A stretch of 64,000 nt of DNA from NCBI GenBank assembly GCA_903813345.2, contig CAIIXF020000002.1, positions 14,530,150 to 14,594,149 on the forward strand, given 5' to 3'. Below the pieces are notes generated by a model. The model worked only from the letters and a program-made list of their open reading frames with translations, had not been told where the DNA came from and searched no databases. Shown one piece after another: positions 12,801 through 27,800 of the stretch. Position 1 is the stretch's first letter; each line of letters opens with the position of its first letter. Made by a program: the position numbers and the translations under genes. The stretch comes from Owenia fusiformis (Eukaryota > Annelida > Polychaeta > Sabellida > Oweniidae).

Positions 12801-15800
12801 CATTTTTTCAAAAAGCTACCGCGTTTTAAAAAAAACTCCCACAAAAACTAGCGGATTTTAGAAAAATCTCCTGTAAAAGTACCACAATTTTTAACTCTCA
12901 CACAAATTTTCCATTTTAGCTTGGCAAGCCTGAAATATGACAATGACCTCGGTCAATATCATATTTCCCTTGATCAAAATCATATTACCCTGGAATAAAA
13001 TTCATATTGAAAATCAATTGTATACCGTATTCTCTGTAATTAGCGCCCAGGGCGTTTAGAAAATTGAAAATACATTATTTAGACCATTCTAATAAGCGCC
13101 CATGTATGAAAGAAATCAGAAATCCCGAGGAATTTCATGTATGACAATTTTTCTTGACAAGAATGCATTTTCTTCAACATATTTTTATAATAATATGACA
13201 AGTGCTGTTATTGGAGAGAATACGGTAAAGATCGCTTAGACAATATTGACAGTGGTTGAAGACCCGTCTATGTCTAATTTATTTCCGGCACGCCCACTTT
13301 GTCATTATCACCGATTACCTTCAATATTTCCACTAGAGACTGCTGGATATCGATCTAAAGTTATACATTATTTCTAATTTGATGAGAGATCATCATTATT
13401 CGTGCAAAAGTCATGTAAAAGTCGAGAAACATTAAAAGAAACCAGAAAGTTCACGACCTTGACATGCGCAGAACATCTGCGCAGTAGCTTTTGAAATTTC
13501 TGAATGCCGATAAAGAACAATTCCTTCATTCATTATGGACTATTTGGAGACAATATTAGCATGGTATGGTGTGGGAAGCACCAATCGATAGATATGTATC
13601 GAGAGGATGCATAGAATTACAAAACGCGTCGTGTTTACAGCAGTTTTAGGGTAAGTACTCTATTATCGCCCGCTCCTGGATTTTGAGAAATATTTTTTTC
13701 CTGATATATTCTTCAATTCTTGTTGATTTTCTTGAACTTTGTGAAGCGGGGTGGGCGCTTATTAGAGAGTGGGCGGAAATTACAGAGAATACGGTATGTT
13801 TTGAAATTAATTCAAAAAAAAGAAGAGAGAAATTTTAATGGAACTTCATACCTGTGCATACCTGTAGATTTTAATGCATAATTTAAGAAATAATTCCAGA
13901 CTTATGGCTCACAAAGTGATTTTTAAGCAACATTAGGAGTGCAGCCATTTTGAATTTTTTTCCTTAATAATTGCATGAATGGGCTCATATTATCACATGT
14001 TGTAGAGAAAGGTCTAAAAGGATGTGTCTGGGTATATGCCCTTTTGGTCCCTCGGTCAAATGTATGTGAAATATGGTTTTTATTACTGTCCTAGTTATAT
14101 TTGATAAGTATATTTACTTTTTCATGAGTTTTGATGCATAGTTAACCCCCTGCTGAGAGTCAGAATAAGTATCTTAACAAACAAAAAAATAGTCATTATC
14201 AAAGAAAAAAAACACCAATTGCAACATGTATGACATACAGAAATAACTTAAGACCAATGAAGAATTAAAAAGAAAATCATATTTTTCAAATATATTTAAG
14301 GATTAAATTTTTTTTCAAATTTTTGAATTTCCCGCCAGTTTAATTTGAAGGGGGAAAAACAAGATGGTTGCCATTTGATGTAAGAAATATCAGGAAAAAA
14401 GTTGCTTCACTTTTAGTTTTCACAATGAGCACAGTTTTCCGGTTTAGGTTTTCTGACTGATTCTGACTCTTCATCACCAGGGTCATGTATAGAGATTATA
14501 AAATTGAAACCAAAATGTTGTGCTCAGCATGAATTGGACTGAAATATGTGTAACATCACCAACACAATTGAAGTCTCAAAACTGGATGCTCTGTAACTTT
14601 GAGTGACTATAATCCCTTGATCACCCAGATAAACACCAATTCACTTATCCAGAAATACCATACAATGTCTGTACAAAAAAAGTAACCAATGTTTTGGAAG
14701 CTATGTTTCAAACTTTTTGCATAAATAATTCATTTGATATTTGCCATTGATTTTTTTTCAATTCTGACAAAGTGATATGCACTGTCTTTGATGCCAATAT
14801 TCTTCATCAATTGTGATACAAATTGATATTTTTGTAATCTCAGAAGAAGGATAAGATATTGAAGATTAATAATATTTGTGATTGAGTTGGTTTTTCAGAC
14901 AATACAATTTTCAATATTTTCTAAGTCCATACCCAGACTCATCCTTTTGGTTAATTCCTTAATTTATTCTCAGTCTTAAATTTTGAAGAAATTACAAGAG
15001 TTTAACAAACATGCCTGAAAATAAGAAATTGTGCAAAATTTTACCAGTGTGATTCACGGAAATAGTTGAAACACGTTGGATGATCTTAAAACAGCTTTCA
15101 GTTAGAGATACAAGTTTAAAACCCTACCATATGAAAAAAGGGACACTAAGCAGAAAACACCATTCACACGTTCATTGATCATTTTGAAGCAGTTTTAACC
15201 ATTCAACAACTGAGGGGTATGTTACTTACACAAACAGTTAGAGGGGGGCCTCTTGTGGAAGGAAGTTGCCCCCTGTGACCGGGTATCTGAGAAACCCTTC
15301 ATCAATTAACTTTGAAAAATCAAAAGAAAATTCAATATTCAATGTTTTGAGCCATATTTCATGAGAATTGGTCCATGATTTATGAAGGTATTGACATTCC
15401 AAGATCATGTAGGGGTGTAATCGCGATAGGTGAAGGGTTGAAGAATCGCGGATATTGAAAATCACATTTTATCCATTTTCAGTAATGTTTGGCCAGGGCT
15501 TATAATTTCTGCAAATTTCAAGACTAAGAAAAATGTGTGGTACCAACATAAATTTTAGACCTTCCTCTACAACATGTGAAAATATGAGAGAATTCCTGCA
15601 AGTAATAAGGGAAATATGGCCCGTTGCAGGGGTTCACTTTTTTTTGGACCACCCTGTATATTGTCATACCTGATGAGTATTGTATGCTGCCACCCCCAAT
15701 GTCATCATCCTGGACCTTATGTTCACTGAATATAGTAAGGATGAGGCCAATGTTAACAACACCAAGTACTGCACTGAACAATGCTGGGGCTGTGTAGAGA

Positions 15801-18800
15801 TCAATATGCAGCTCTGGGATGTGTACAATGCCAGGGTAACCTATGGGGTAGAATGCAGCCTGGATACCTGCAAACAAACAAAATCCAAATCCAACACTCA
15901 ATAACACTGGAATGTCTGATATAACCTAATTCCATCTGACATTGAAGTAAATCTGAAAAGTAGTTTTTATGGTATTGCATCACCACATGAATTGTTATAT
16001 GAAGAAATAACATAGGAATTTACAGGAATCGACAGACTAATGAATGCATGAATGAAGGAACGAATGGATGAATGGATGGATGGGCAGCATCTCTATATCC
16101 CTTCTAAACTTTGTTAGGTGGGATAACAAGGAAAAGATTGTTATCAAAGTGTACTTTAAGGATATAAGAAAATGTCTCAAACAATTTTTAAGTATTGACA
16201 AATAATATGTGGATGATTTAACAGCATTTTAAAACTTTACATGGGGTCTATCAACAACTTTCGATGGCCTTTTCACTTTACAAGGACAGCCAGTCGTTGT
16301 ATTTATCAACTTGTCTAAAATTGCAAAACAACCACTGTTATGGATGCTACATGCTCTCCAGCATGTATAATTGAGTTAGTTTAGTGCATTCATCATTACA
16401 AAGCAACTAATACATAAGTGATTTCAAATACTGCTATTGTAACTAGAAAACAGTAACGCCAAGGCATAGCAAATCCCATCAACAGCCACAGTTGTCATCA
16501 TTTTTGAAAAGGTCGCCTATTTACCAAATTGTCAGTAGAGAGTGCAATATGCTTCTCATTATTCACATATAAAAGTTTCATAAAAGAGATCCACAACTTG
16601 TTCACTTAGCAACAATGTGAAATAGCACATATAAAATTTCAACAAAATTGATCTACTACTACCTCAAGAAAACTCAACAAATTTGGAAGATTTATTTTTT
16701 CAAGAGAAAATTTACAACTGAATTGCCAAATGAATAGGCGCAGTGCATGGCAAAATATGTTAATAGGTCAATATTAATTTATTTCGATTATTTTTTGTAT
16801 AATGCATGGAAACTAACTTTAAAAAGTGAGCAATGATATTAGTGTTGTGATAATAATAACATCCCTTATACCTATTTATTACAGGTTGTGTAGACCATTG
16901 TTGCCTTATTTATAGCAAAAACATTGACTTTTGCACGTTAGTGATGATGCGCCTTTCTTAATAGATCTCATATCTTAGAAGCGTATCAGTTCAAAAAAAT
17001 ACTAGAAGACCTAACATATTTTGCCATGCACTGTGCCTATTCATTTGGCAATACAGTTGTTTTTCTCTTTAAAAAATAAAACTTACAAATGTGTTGAGTT
17101 TTCTTGCAGAAATCGCCTTCTCAGTCCCTCCATCCATTTTGTATGATTAACGGGCCTGGAGAAGGTCAAAACTTAAATCTAAAGTCAGATTTGAACATCT
17201 GACAACTTGTAGATGATTTTGAAAAAAAAGTGAAGTCAGTCTAAACAGTGTTTGTTAAGTTATTGGAAGTTATAAGAATTCATTACAGGTGCCAACCACA
17301 GATCGCCAATCACCAATCGCTGCCACAAAAAATGGAGACTGTAATGATCTGGACAGTACAAGTTCTAGCTTTAGAAGACCAAGTTGTATATTTGTAATCC
17401 CACACATGTACAAGTAACATAATACCTCAAAGGCAGTTAGCAAGATGATACCAGAAACTGGATATCATTACATCTCCCTTTTTCTAAAGAATGTAAAGGA
17501 ATATAAAATAATACAAATGATCAATCATAATAAAGACTTTTCTTAAACAATAATCTATGAATGATTGTACATTAATTCTATTCATAGCACACTAATAATC
17601 TACAAATTGTTGATATTTAAACTGCATCCTATAATCACCCTTTATTCATACAATATTGTTAGTATCTTTAACCTTCTCAAAGTATCTCAGAAAAATGTTT
17701 CTAAGTTTGAATGATTATAAAAAAGGCAATATAGATGTCACTAATTTCGAAAGCTTTATGTTACAATATAGGAGTCACTAGTTTCGAAAGTTTATGTTTT
17801 AGATACACTCTCATTTTTTTATATCCCATGTGATTTAAGTATCTTTGAAATTATCAAAGTATCTTAATGACATCAAGTGTCTAAATAACCAGTTAACTGA
17901 TCAAAAGTCACTAATTATAACAGAGTCTGTTAACTGGTTTTAACACTCTGCCAGACCTCCTTAATTCAGCAGCTGGATGCTCCACATCTATGTTTAATAA
18001 GGGGCTGAACCTGTTACTAGTTGGAACAGGTGATGGGTTGGTTGATTGGTTTGTTTCATGGGAATTTGGGGGACAAGGAGTGGGAGGTCTTGTTTGTATA
18101 TCTAGGTCTTGACACATTATCTCATTAAATGGCTCCTTTGATGACAGGAGCTCTCTCCTATCCCTTCTAAAAAGTTTCCCTCCTTCTGTTTCTACCTTGT
18201 AAGATCTGGAGGAAACTTTTGCGACAACTCTGGCTTTTACATCCCATTTATCTTTCGGGTTTCTTTTCAGTCTAACCGTCTGATTGTTTTCTAACTCTGA
18301 AAGTTGCTTCGTGTTTTTGTCGTAATATTTTTTCTGCTTCTCCTTCTGCAGGGCTTTACTTTTCTCTATATTGGTAAATCTATCATTGGCCTGTATTGCA
18401 GATGGTAATCGAGTTCTTAATGGTCTCCCCATTAAGAGCTCTGCTGGTGACTTACCACACTCTAATGGGGCATTCCTGTATGCTAACAGGGCCAGATGTG
18501 GGTCAGTATTGCTGCGAATTGCTTTTTTCATCAGCCTTTTTACTATTTTGACCCCATTTTCTGCCTTTCCGTTACCCTGGCTATGGAAAGGACTACTGAA
18601 TGACAAATCAAATTCATAGGTGTCTGCAAATTCCTTGAATTCTCTTGATTCAAACATAGTAGCATTATCAATTCTCACTTTCAAGGGAATTCCGAATCTT
18701 GCAAATATTGACTTTATGTGACTGATTATTGTTTTTGCCTTTGTACTTGACAGATGAACACATTCTGGGTAGTTTGAGAAATAATCGGTCACTAAAAGAT

Positions 18801-21800
18801 AGTCCTTATCAAAGAGCTTGAAAAGGTCTATTGCAACCTTTTCCCAGGGGCCTTTTGTTTTGTCACCATTTATCAATGGCTGTTTTGCATTGTTGTACCT
18901 CAGCTCAAGACACGTTTCGCACTTTCCTATCATGTCTGAGATGTCATTATTAATGCCTGGCCAGTATACTGATTTTCTAGCTATTCGCTTACACTTTTCT
19001 ACTCCCAAGTGACCTTCATGGACCCTATTCAATATTTCCTTTCTCATGCTTTTTGGGATAATTACTGTTTGCCCTTTCAAAAGAATATCATCCACTACAG
19101 TAATTTCATGTTTCATTTGGGAGTATATTTTCTCTGACCCCTTTTCCCAACCATTTCTTACATAGTCAATAATCTTGGATAATATGGGGTCTTTCTTTGT
19201 TTCTATTTGGATTTTTCTCATAATGTTCTCTGAGACAGGTATTTCACTAAATATCATGTTCACTTGATTTTCTACCTGGATATCTAGTTTTGAAATTCTT
19301 GGTTCTGATCTTTTTGTTCTGAAACTTGCTCTACTGAGGGTGTCTGCTAATACCAAGTTTTTTCCAGGGGTGTATATCATTGTATAATCATATTTCTGCA
19401 GTTTCATGAACAACCTTTGTAACCTTGGGGTCATGTCATTCAAATTTTTCTGGGATATTGGTATCAAGGGCTTATGGTCTGTTTCAAGTTCAATTTTATC
19501 CATCCCATATACGTATTCATGAAATTTGTTGCACCCTTCAACTAATCCCAAACATTCTTTTTCTATCTGGGCCCATCTTTTTTGACATTCTGTAAGGGAT
19601 TTGCTACCATAAGCCACTGGCTTCCAATCAGTACCATGCTGTTGCATTAGAACCATCCCTAGTGAGTCCTTACTGGAATCTGTTGAAACTCTTGTTTTCC
19701 TTAGAGGGTCAAAATAGGCTAACACTGGGGATGAACTTATGACCTTTTTTATGTCTTGGAACTCTTGCTCATGATTGCTTTCCCATTTCCAGATAACTTG
19801 AGATTCTAAAAGCTTCCTCATGTGAGTAGTTCTTGCAGACAAATTAGGGATGAATTTTCCAGCGTAATTAATCACCCCAAATATTCTTTGAAGTCCAGTT
19901 TTGTCTTTTGGACTCTCTAAATTAGTGATTGTATCTATCCTACCTTCATCAAGTTGAACTCCATTTTGAGTTAGTTTCTCTCCCAAAAAGGTAATTTCTG
20001 ATTCACCAATTTGACATTTTCCTTTATTTAACTTGACATTGAATTTGACCAGCCTTTCCATGACCATTTTTAAGCGCATGTCATGCTCAGTTGCATTTTC
20101 TCCCCAGATTATCAGATCATCGATATATACTCGTACACCGTCTAGACCATCAACTACCTGTTCCATTGCCTTATGGAACACCTCTGGGCTACTAGATATA
20201 CCTTGTGGGAGACGTTGGTAACAGTACCTGCCCCAGGGACTATTAAAGGTTGTGAGGGGTTGACTTTCAGGGTGGAGTTTAATTTGAAAAAAACCACTTG
20301 AAGCATCCAACTTACTAAACACCTTTGCATTTTTCATCTCACTAATAATCAAATCCTTTTTTGGTATTGGGTAATGTTCCCTTTTGATTGACCTATTCAA
20401 ATCTGTAGGATCTACACATAATCTTACATCACCATTTGATTTCTTTACAACTACCATGCTATTAACCCAATCAGTAGGGTCATTAATCTTTCTTATGATG
20501 CCTAATGTTTCAAGTCTTGAAAGTTCACTGTGCACTTTACCTCTCATAGGCACTGATACATGCCTTGGGGCATGAATAACTGGTTGTGCATTTTCTTCCA
20601 AAGATATCTTGTATGTGAAAGGCATAGACTCAAACTTGCTAATTGAATTGAATGCACTTGGATAATCATTTATCAATTTATCCACCCTTGTGGCAGGTGA
20701 TTTGCTATTGTGATGCATGTTACTTTCCTCAGGACTCTTCACATTAGGCATTTTCATTTCTTTGACCTCTTTAACAGGTCTATTGTTATTGACAACCCAG
20801 ACACGCTTCACAAGGCCCAATTTGTCACATGTTTTATCACAAAGCAACGAAATTCCGTTTTTTACAATGACAAAGTGGACCCTGTGACACTTGCCTTTTA
20901 CTTGAACCTGTAATACACATACCCCACATGTTTCAATAGGCTGTTTGTTGTAATCATACAATTTCGTATTTCTGTTGAATATGTTAGGGGGGCATCTTAA
21001 TTGTTTCAAGTCACTTTGGTTTATTATGTTTGCATTGGCCCCTGTATCTAGTCTAAATGGTATAAGAACACCATTGACCACCAAAGGAGCTACCCATTTG
21101 TCATCATTTACAACATTGATCTCATGTGATGGTTCATTGTCACTGATTTCTGAGTACTGTTCTTCAGGTTGTTCATTTACAAAATTTATGTAATACTCAC
21201 AGTCACTGCTATCGGTTTCATTTTCATCATTTACAATGTTCACCTGTTTTCTGCGGCCTGATTGTCGCTTTTTTCGTCCATACTCCTTGGGTCGCGCACC
21301 TTTCGTGATGTGGCACTTAGATGAGTAGTGGTTCCTCTTGCCGCATTTGTTGCACGTTTGTCCGTACGCTGGACATTTACGGATAGCATGATCATATCCA
21401 CATTGTGAACAGTCTGTTATCATCCTTGGGGTAGTTGTCACGTTGTTGATGTCCGCAGACGCAGTAGTCTCAACATTTTTAAATGTCTTCATTCTTTCAA
21501 CGGTTTGCTCTGCAGCTCTGCAAATTTTCTCACAGTTTGTCAATGTCAAATCATCTTGCCTTAATAGGCGTTCTCGGAGCGTGTCATCGTTGACTCCGAT
21601 TACTAACTGATCACGTAAGATAGAATCTTCCAGTGTCCCATATTTGCATGTGGTGATTTTCACCTTCAAATCTGACAGGAATTCTTCAAAGGATTCTCCA
21701 TTTTTCTGTAATCTAATCCGAAATACATAACGTTCATAGGTTTCATTCTGCTTTGGGATGCAGTATGCGTCAAATTGTTGAAGTACAACTTTATAATTTG

Positions 21801-24800
21801 TAGAGTCTTCGTCTTTATCAAATTTGAATGTCTTAAACAGTTGACTGGCTTTGGGCCCAGCACAGGTAACGAGTAGTCCTATCTTCTGTTTGTCTGTGAT
21901 TTCACCAAGGGCATCTAGATAGAACTCAAATTCACTCCTGAAATTTAACCAGTGTTTCTCCAAATTGTTGGAGAAATCCACCCTTTCTGGCTTCGGAATA
22001 TTATTCATCATCATTTTTAGGCCTTTCTATGCTAATAATCCATTTTTTGTATTGTATTATTAAATATTTCACCACGCAGTACCATGTAATGATCTGGACA
22101 GTACAAGTTCTAGCTTTAGAAGACCAAGTTGTATATTTGTAATCCCACACATGTACAAGTAACATAATACCTCAAAGGCAGTTAGCAAGATGATACCAGA
22201 AACTGGATATCATTACAGAGACCATAACAATATGTCATCACGTTTTGGTGATGACATAATAATTGTAAATTTGGAACATTTGAATCATTTTTATGACATC
22301 AACATTATTTCTAGAATAAGTCTGATTTATCTGATTTAAAAATTTAGATTCAGTCAAGTACTAAATCAAACCATGTTTCTACTTCATCAACATATGCTAC
22401 ACGATGATTCAACTTTATGTATGTCTCATTCAGGGAATTTTGCGTATATTGAATGATGGAGATGGTAACTAGAAAACAGCAACTCCACGGAGTAGCAAAT
22501 CCCAACGAACAATATATAAATCATGAATCTGTACAGTCACAATTTAATATTTACCATCTACTCTTCCATTCAATAAATATTTGAGATCATTGTACTATCG
22601 TGTAACCATACTTTCAAGAAAACTCTAAGTGATGGCAAATTCCTGCTCTAGGCAGCCATTTTGAATTTTCTGAGGCACAAATCAGAAAAACAAGTCCATA
22701 ATTATGATCTACTCTGAAATTCCTTCAATTTGAGTATAATATAGCCATACTTTTGAGAGATCTGAAAATAATTGCGAAATCCCACATCAGGTGGCCATTT
22801 AGAATTGTACAGAAATTGAATCAGAAAAACGATACAATATTTGCAATCTACTCTAAATTGCCTTCCATTTGAGTATAATAAATGAATAAACGCAAGGAGC
22901 GCACGAACGCGTCTCGAACTCGCAACCTTGTGGTTACAGCCCCAATCGCCTAGCCTAAACGTGCTGGCGCTCAAGCCCTCTCGGCCAACTCGACAACCCC
23001 AAAAAAGGTTGTTTTGTTAGTCAATCTGACTAGAGGCAGCTGATGTTAATGCTCAGACACACCAGAGGAAGCACCCTACCCTATACTTCAAAAACATCTC
23101 AAAATTACCGCAAATTCTTGTTTTCCCGACCCCCCATTTACCGCCACTGGGGCTCAGGGTGAAAAACACGGGATATATGTGAAATGGATAGATGTTGTGA
23201 ATATACTACCAAAATTTCAAATAACAATATTCATTATTTTTGTTTAAAATGAAAAACATATGATTTTTGTGAAAAATTCTAACCATTTTTAAATTGGCGG
23301 CCATCTTTTTTGCATAAAACTACTTTCCAATATACATTTTTCCACCAAATATGATGAAAATCTGTCAACTACTATTCGAGTTATCTTCCGGACAGACTGA
23401 CTGACTGAAGGACAGATGGATGGAGGACTTCACTATATCCCTACCAAATTTCGTTCGTTGGGATAATAAAACACCTAAAAAATGTTTAAGAGATTTACCT
23501 GGTCCTATAATAAAGCCAATGGCTTGACCAGCACTTAAGTTAGCCATAGCTGGTGTTCGTTCTTTCATTGTAGTTGCTCCAGACACATAGGCCCTCACAA
23601 CAGCTACATTTCCTTCAACCAAACACAAGAGTGGCATGTTCATATTTTTAAATACAAAAATAGATACAAATCATATAAAATAATATAAAATCAAAATAAA
23701 CAACAAAAATACATTGAACTTGAAGCACCTTGTATTGGTAAATATGCCAAAAATTAAAATCATATTGTTCAAAGTGTTTTTACAAAATTTTGAATCCGCA
23801 ATTTTGTTTTTGTTATGTCAGCTCATGTCATTTGACCAATCAGAGATGAAGGTCATCTCTATACATACATATATATTCATTGGAGTCGAGGTCATGTTTG
23901 AACTTTGAATTTACTCGTGTTTATCACAGCACTCAGTGATTAGATGGTACCGTGTCTATATGACTGCATCATGTGAAAACTAATGAATAAATGAAGAAAA
24001 TAAATTATGAAAAGGGAAAATCATAACTGGTATATTTAGCATGAAGGTCAAATACAGCTGCAAAACAATCAACTTCAAAATTTTTACAACAGAGGAGTTC
24101 GGTATAGCTTTAAAATCTAACTTTTCTTTCTTTTTAATAGTATATTAGAAATCAGCGAAATTTTTCCACAATAATAATTTTGATTTATACAGTTATATCA
24201 TTTAAAATATTTTCAATGACTTTAAAAATGGCTATAGATTCCAATTGACTCAATGCTAAGATTCCTTAAAACCTTGGTTTATTCTTTTGCAACAGTGTCA
24301 AGATATAGGGACAGAAAATATTGACATTTTAAAAGTACCGTTTTTTTCGTTTTGTTGACGGAAAGTCAAACATGACTATAGATGATGTTTTATGTAGGCA
24401 TTTATGTATGATACTTAACCATACTCTACGAAGAATGGATGATTTTTGTAGGCATTTATGTAGGCATTCTTAAAACACGTTACTTTGCCTTAAAAACATT
24501 ACTTTATTGGACTTTAACTTTTCTCCTCGAAGAATGGATGATTTTATATTAAAGACTTTACCTTTTCCCCATAAAAGCCGGAATGTATGATTTTTTATGA
24601 AGGCATTCTTAAAACACGATACTTTGCCTTAAAAACGTTACTTTATTGGTCTCTAACTTTTCTCCTCGAAGAATGGATGATTTATAGGTAAGCATTTTCA
24701 AAACACAGTACTTTGCCAATAAAACGTTACTTTTTCGGACTTTAACTTCTCCCCACAAAGAATGTATGATTTCTTATGTAGGCATTCTTAAAACACGTTA

Positions 24801-27800
24801 CTTTGCCTTAAAAACGTTACTTTATTGGACTTTAACTTTTCTCCTCGAAGAATGGATGATTTTATATTAGGCATTTTCAAAACACGTTTCTTTGCCTTGA
24901 AAACGTTACTTTATTGGACTCTAACTTTTCTCCTCGAAGAATGGATGATTTTTAGGTAGGCATTTTCAAAACACAGTACTTTGCCGATAAAACGTTACTT
25001 TCGTGGACTCTAACTTTTCTCCTCGAAGAATGGATGATTTTTTAGGTAGGCATTTTCAAAACACAGTACTTTGCCGATAAAACGTTACTTTCGTGGACTC
25101 GCGTGGACTCTAACTGTTTCCATGCCAAGTTGTTAAAACACGTTACTTGGCCAGTTTATTCCTTCAAGTGTCGAACATTTTAGCCTGGCATTTTTAAAAA
25201 GCGTAACTTTGGCCGATTTCCGTAACTTTCTTGTACTCTTAAGTTTTCCTCCATCGAGAGTTGGTAAATTTTAGGTAGGCATTTTCAAAAAGCGTTACTT
25301 TGGCCCTTTTCCGTTACTTTCTTGGACTTAAACTTTTTTCGATGTGTAACTTGAAAATCTTGTCAGTGAGTGGTATTACTAATTATTGTAAAATATAAGA
25401 TGGACCATAGTGTAAAGAGAGGCTAGTAGTGTTTTTCCTTCTATTAATTCACTTATTCCACCTTGAAAATCTTAAATTCTTGCAATTTTGCTCGATTAAT
25501 AATTCCATTGAGTAGGTCTACTTCGAATCTAAAAAACAACGAATCAAATGACCATATTTAAACAGTTTATGGAAAAATAGAAACTTTTGTACAATGCCTA
25601 ACTTTTGTTTTGGTTTGTTTCGTAGTTCGATGATCTTCCATGTTATTTCGAAATAATAACATGGATGAAACTCCCTAAATAGGTACAGCTTTACTGCACG
25701 TTATACCTAACTATCTGTAATATACATGTACAATAGTTACGTCTTGTACATATGTTTGCGTATATTTTTTTCATTTTCTGTTGCAATATGTTGGTTGCTT
25801 ATTTAACGTTCAATGTACTCAATTAGGCGGTTAAAAGACCAAAGTGGATCCTTTTTCATGAATGTACGTTAATTTATAGATTAGTTTAGCCGATAACAGT
25901 GTTGAATTACTTCAGAGTTGCAATTTTAGCGATTCATACGATAAAAGATCGATTCATCCCAAACACCCACTTTACCGGAAGGCGCTCTCTGACGTCCGCG
26001 CCATTTAGGTCACTTATAACATGACATTATTTTTCGGTCCACTTCCCTTTATTAGTACGTTTGAATGCAACCATCTTAGACATTGATGCAACAATTTTGA
26101 CCCTCTTTCCTAAACAAATATTCTTCTTTTCTTCATCCTAGGTCTGATGGTGTATCTTGTTTATTCGATCTAGTTGTTGACAGATTGATATGTGAAAATT
26201 TGGAAGGTGTATTTTCTGATACTGAGCGACATCTTTATAAAACACAGTTTTCAATCCGACTATAAGTATGAGTAATTCATAAAGATGTCGTTCGCTTCAA
26301 CTACATCTCATAAATGTCGAACTAAATCACTAGTTTTCAAGAATTATATACACATTGTATTATTAAAAACACGAGCTAACAAACAATACAATCGTTTGCA
26401 TCAGAATATCAATGTATTTTTCCATTTAATATTGCACTGTGGTCTTTTGACTGCTTTTTATCGACTGTCGGAGACAAAACTGAAGTTCGTCAAAATGCGA
26501 TTCAAAATCATCTATTGAGTACTTTGAATTTAAAAAATAAGCAATCAAATGACCATATTGCAACAATATTTGGAGAAATAGAAACCTATGTACAAGGCCT
26601 AACTTTAGTATTTCAGATAGTTACAGCAAACGTGTGGCATTCAGTAATTTATTGAGTTTCATCCATGTTAATTTTTAGTGTCGAAAATGTCATGGCAGAG
26701 AAGCATCGAAATATAAGAGGCCACACATATGATAGCTAACTACAAAACAAACCAAAATATACAAAAGTTAGGCCTCGTACAATTGTTTCTACTTTTACAA
26801 AATACTGTTCAATATCGTCCTTTGATTCCTTATTTTTTACATTCAAAATACTCAATCGGGCAAAAAAGTTAAAGTCCAAGAAAGTAACGGAAAAGGGCCA
26901 AAGTAACGCTTTTTGAAATGCCTACCTAAATTTCACCAACGCTCGATGGAGGAAAACTAAGAGTACAAGAAAGTTACGGAAATCGGCCAAAGTAACGCTT
27001 TTTAAAAACACCAGGCTAAAATGTTCGACACTTGAAGGAATAAAGTTAAAAGTAACGTTTTACTGGCAAAGTACTGTGTTTTTAGAATGCCTACATAAAA
27101 AATCACCCATTATTCGAGGAGAAAAGTTAAAGTCCACGAAAGTAACGTTTTATCGGCAAAGTACTGTGTTTTGAAAATGCCTACCTAAAAATCATCCATT
27201 CTTCGAGGAGAAAAGTTAAAATCCAATAAAGTTACGTCTTTAAGGCAAAGTACTGTGTTTTGAAAGTGCGTGCATAAAAATCATCCATTCTTCGTGGAGA
27301 TCAGTTAAAGTACAATAAAGTAACGTTTTAAGGCAAAGTAACGTGTTTTGAAAAGACCTGCATAAAAAATTATCCATTCTTCGTGGAGATCAGTTAAAGT
27401 CCAATAAAGTAACGTTTTTAAGGCAAAGTAACGTGTTTTAAGTAGGCCCTACATAAAAAACCATCCATTCTCCGTGGAGTATGGTTAAAGTCGAATAAAG
27501 TAACGTTTTACTGACAAAGTACTGTGTTTTGAAAATGCCTAATATAAAATCATCCATTCTTCGTGGAGATCAGTTAAAGTCCAATAAAGTAACGTTTTTA
27601 AGGCAAAGTAACGTGTTTTGAAAAGACTACACAAAAATTCATCCATTCTTCGTGGAGAAAAGTTAAAGTCCAATAAAGTAACGTTTTTAAGGCAAATTAC
27701 TGTGTTTTGAAAATGCCTGCATAAAAAGCCATCCATTCTTCGTGGAGTATGGTTAAAGTTGAATAAAGTAACGTTTTACTGACAAAGTACTGTGTTTTTA

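Larger units (their letters stand above)
17335..22222 (-). mobile_element. Apparently intact Ty3/Gypsy LTR retrotransposon with TSD
   Basis: Two 133-bp LTRs (17340-17472 and 22085-22217) look identical base for base. Each begins TGTAATGAT and ends ATCATTACA. A 5-bp duplication GAGAC flanks the element (17335-17339, 22218-22222). The single 1367-codon Gag-Pol frame is on the minus strand, antisense to nothing and co-oriented with MFSD8, in MFSD8 intron 4. A tRNA-type primer site and a polypurine tract sit at the expected edges. Identical LTRs plus an unbroken frame indicate a young insertion. No envelope frame is present. Confidence 0.95.

Noticed and set aside
18371-21193. Plus-strand frames across the Gypsy element
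   Set aside because: Antisense shadows of Gag-Pol.
22885-22995. Functional tRNA gene
   Set aside because: The box motifs are there, but the acceptor stem does not pair cleanly and no clear anticodon loop could be assigned.
26285-26518. 77-codon frame in the foldback centre as a possible transposase
   Set aside because: No catalytic motif or family resemblance; too short.
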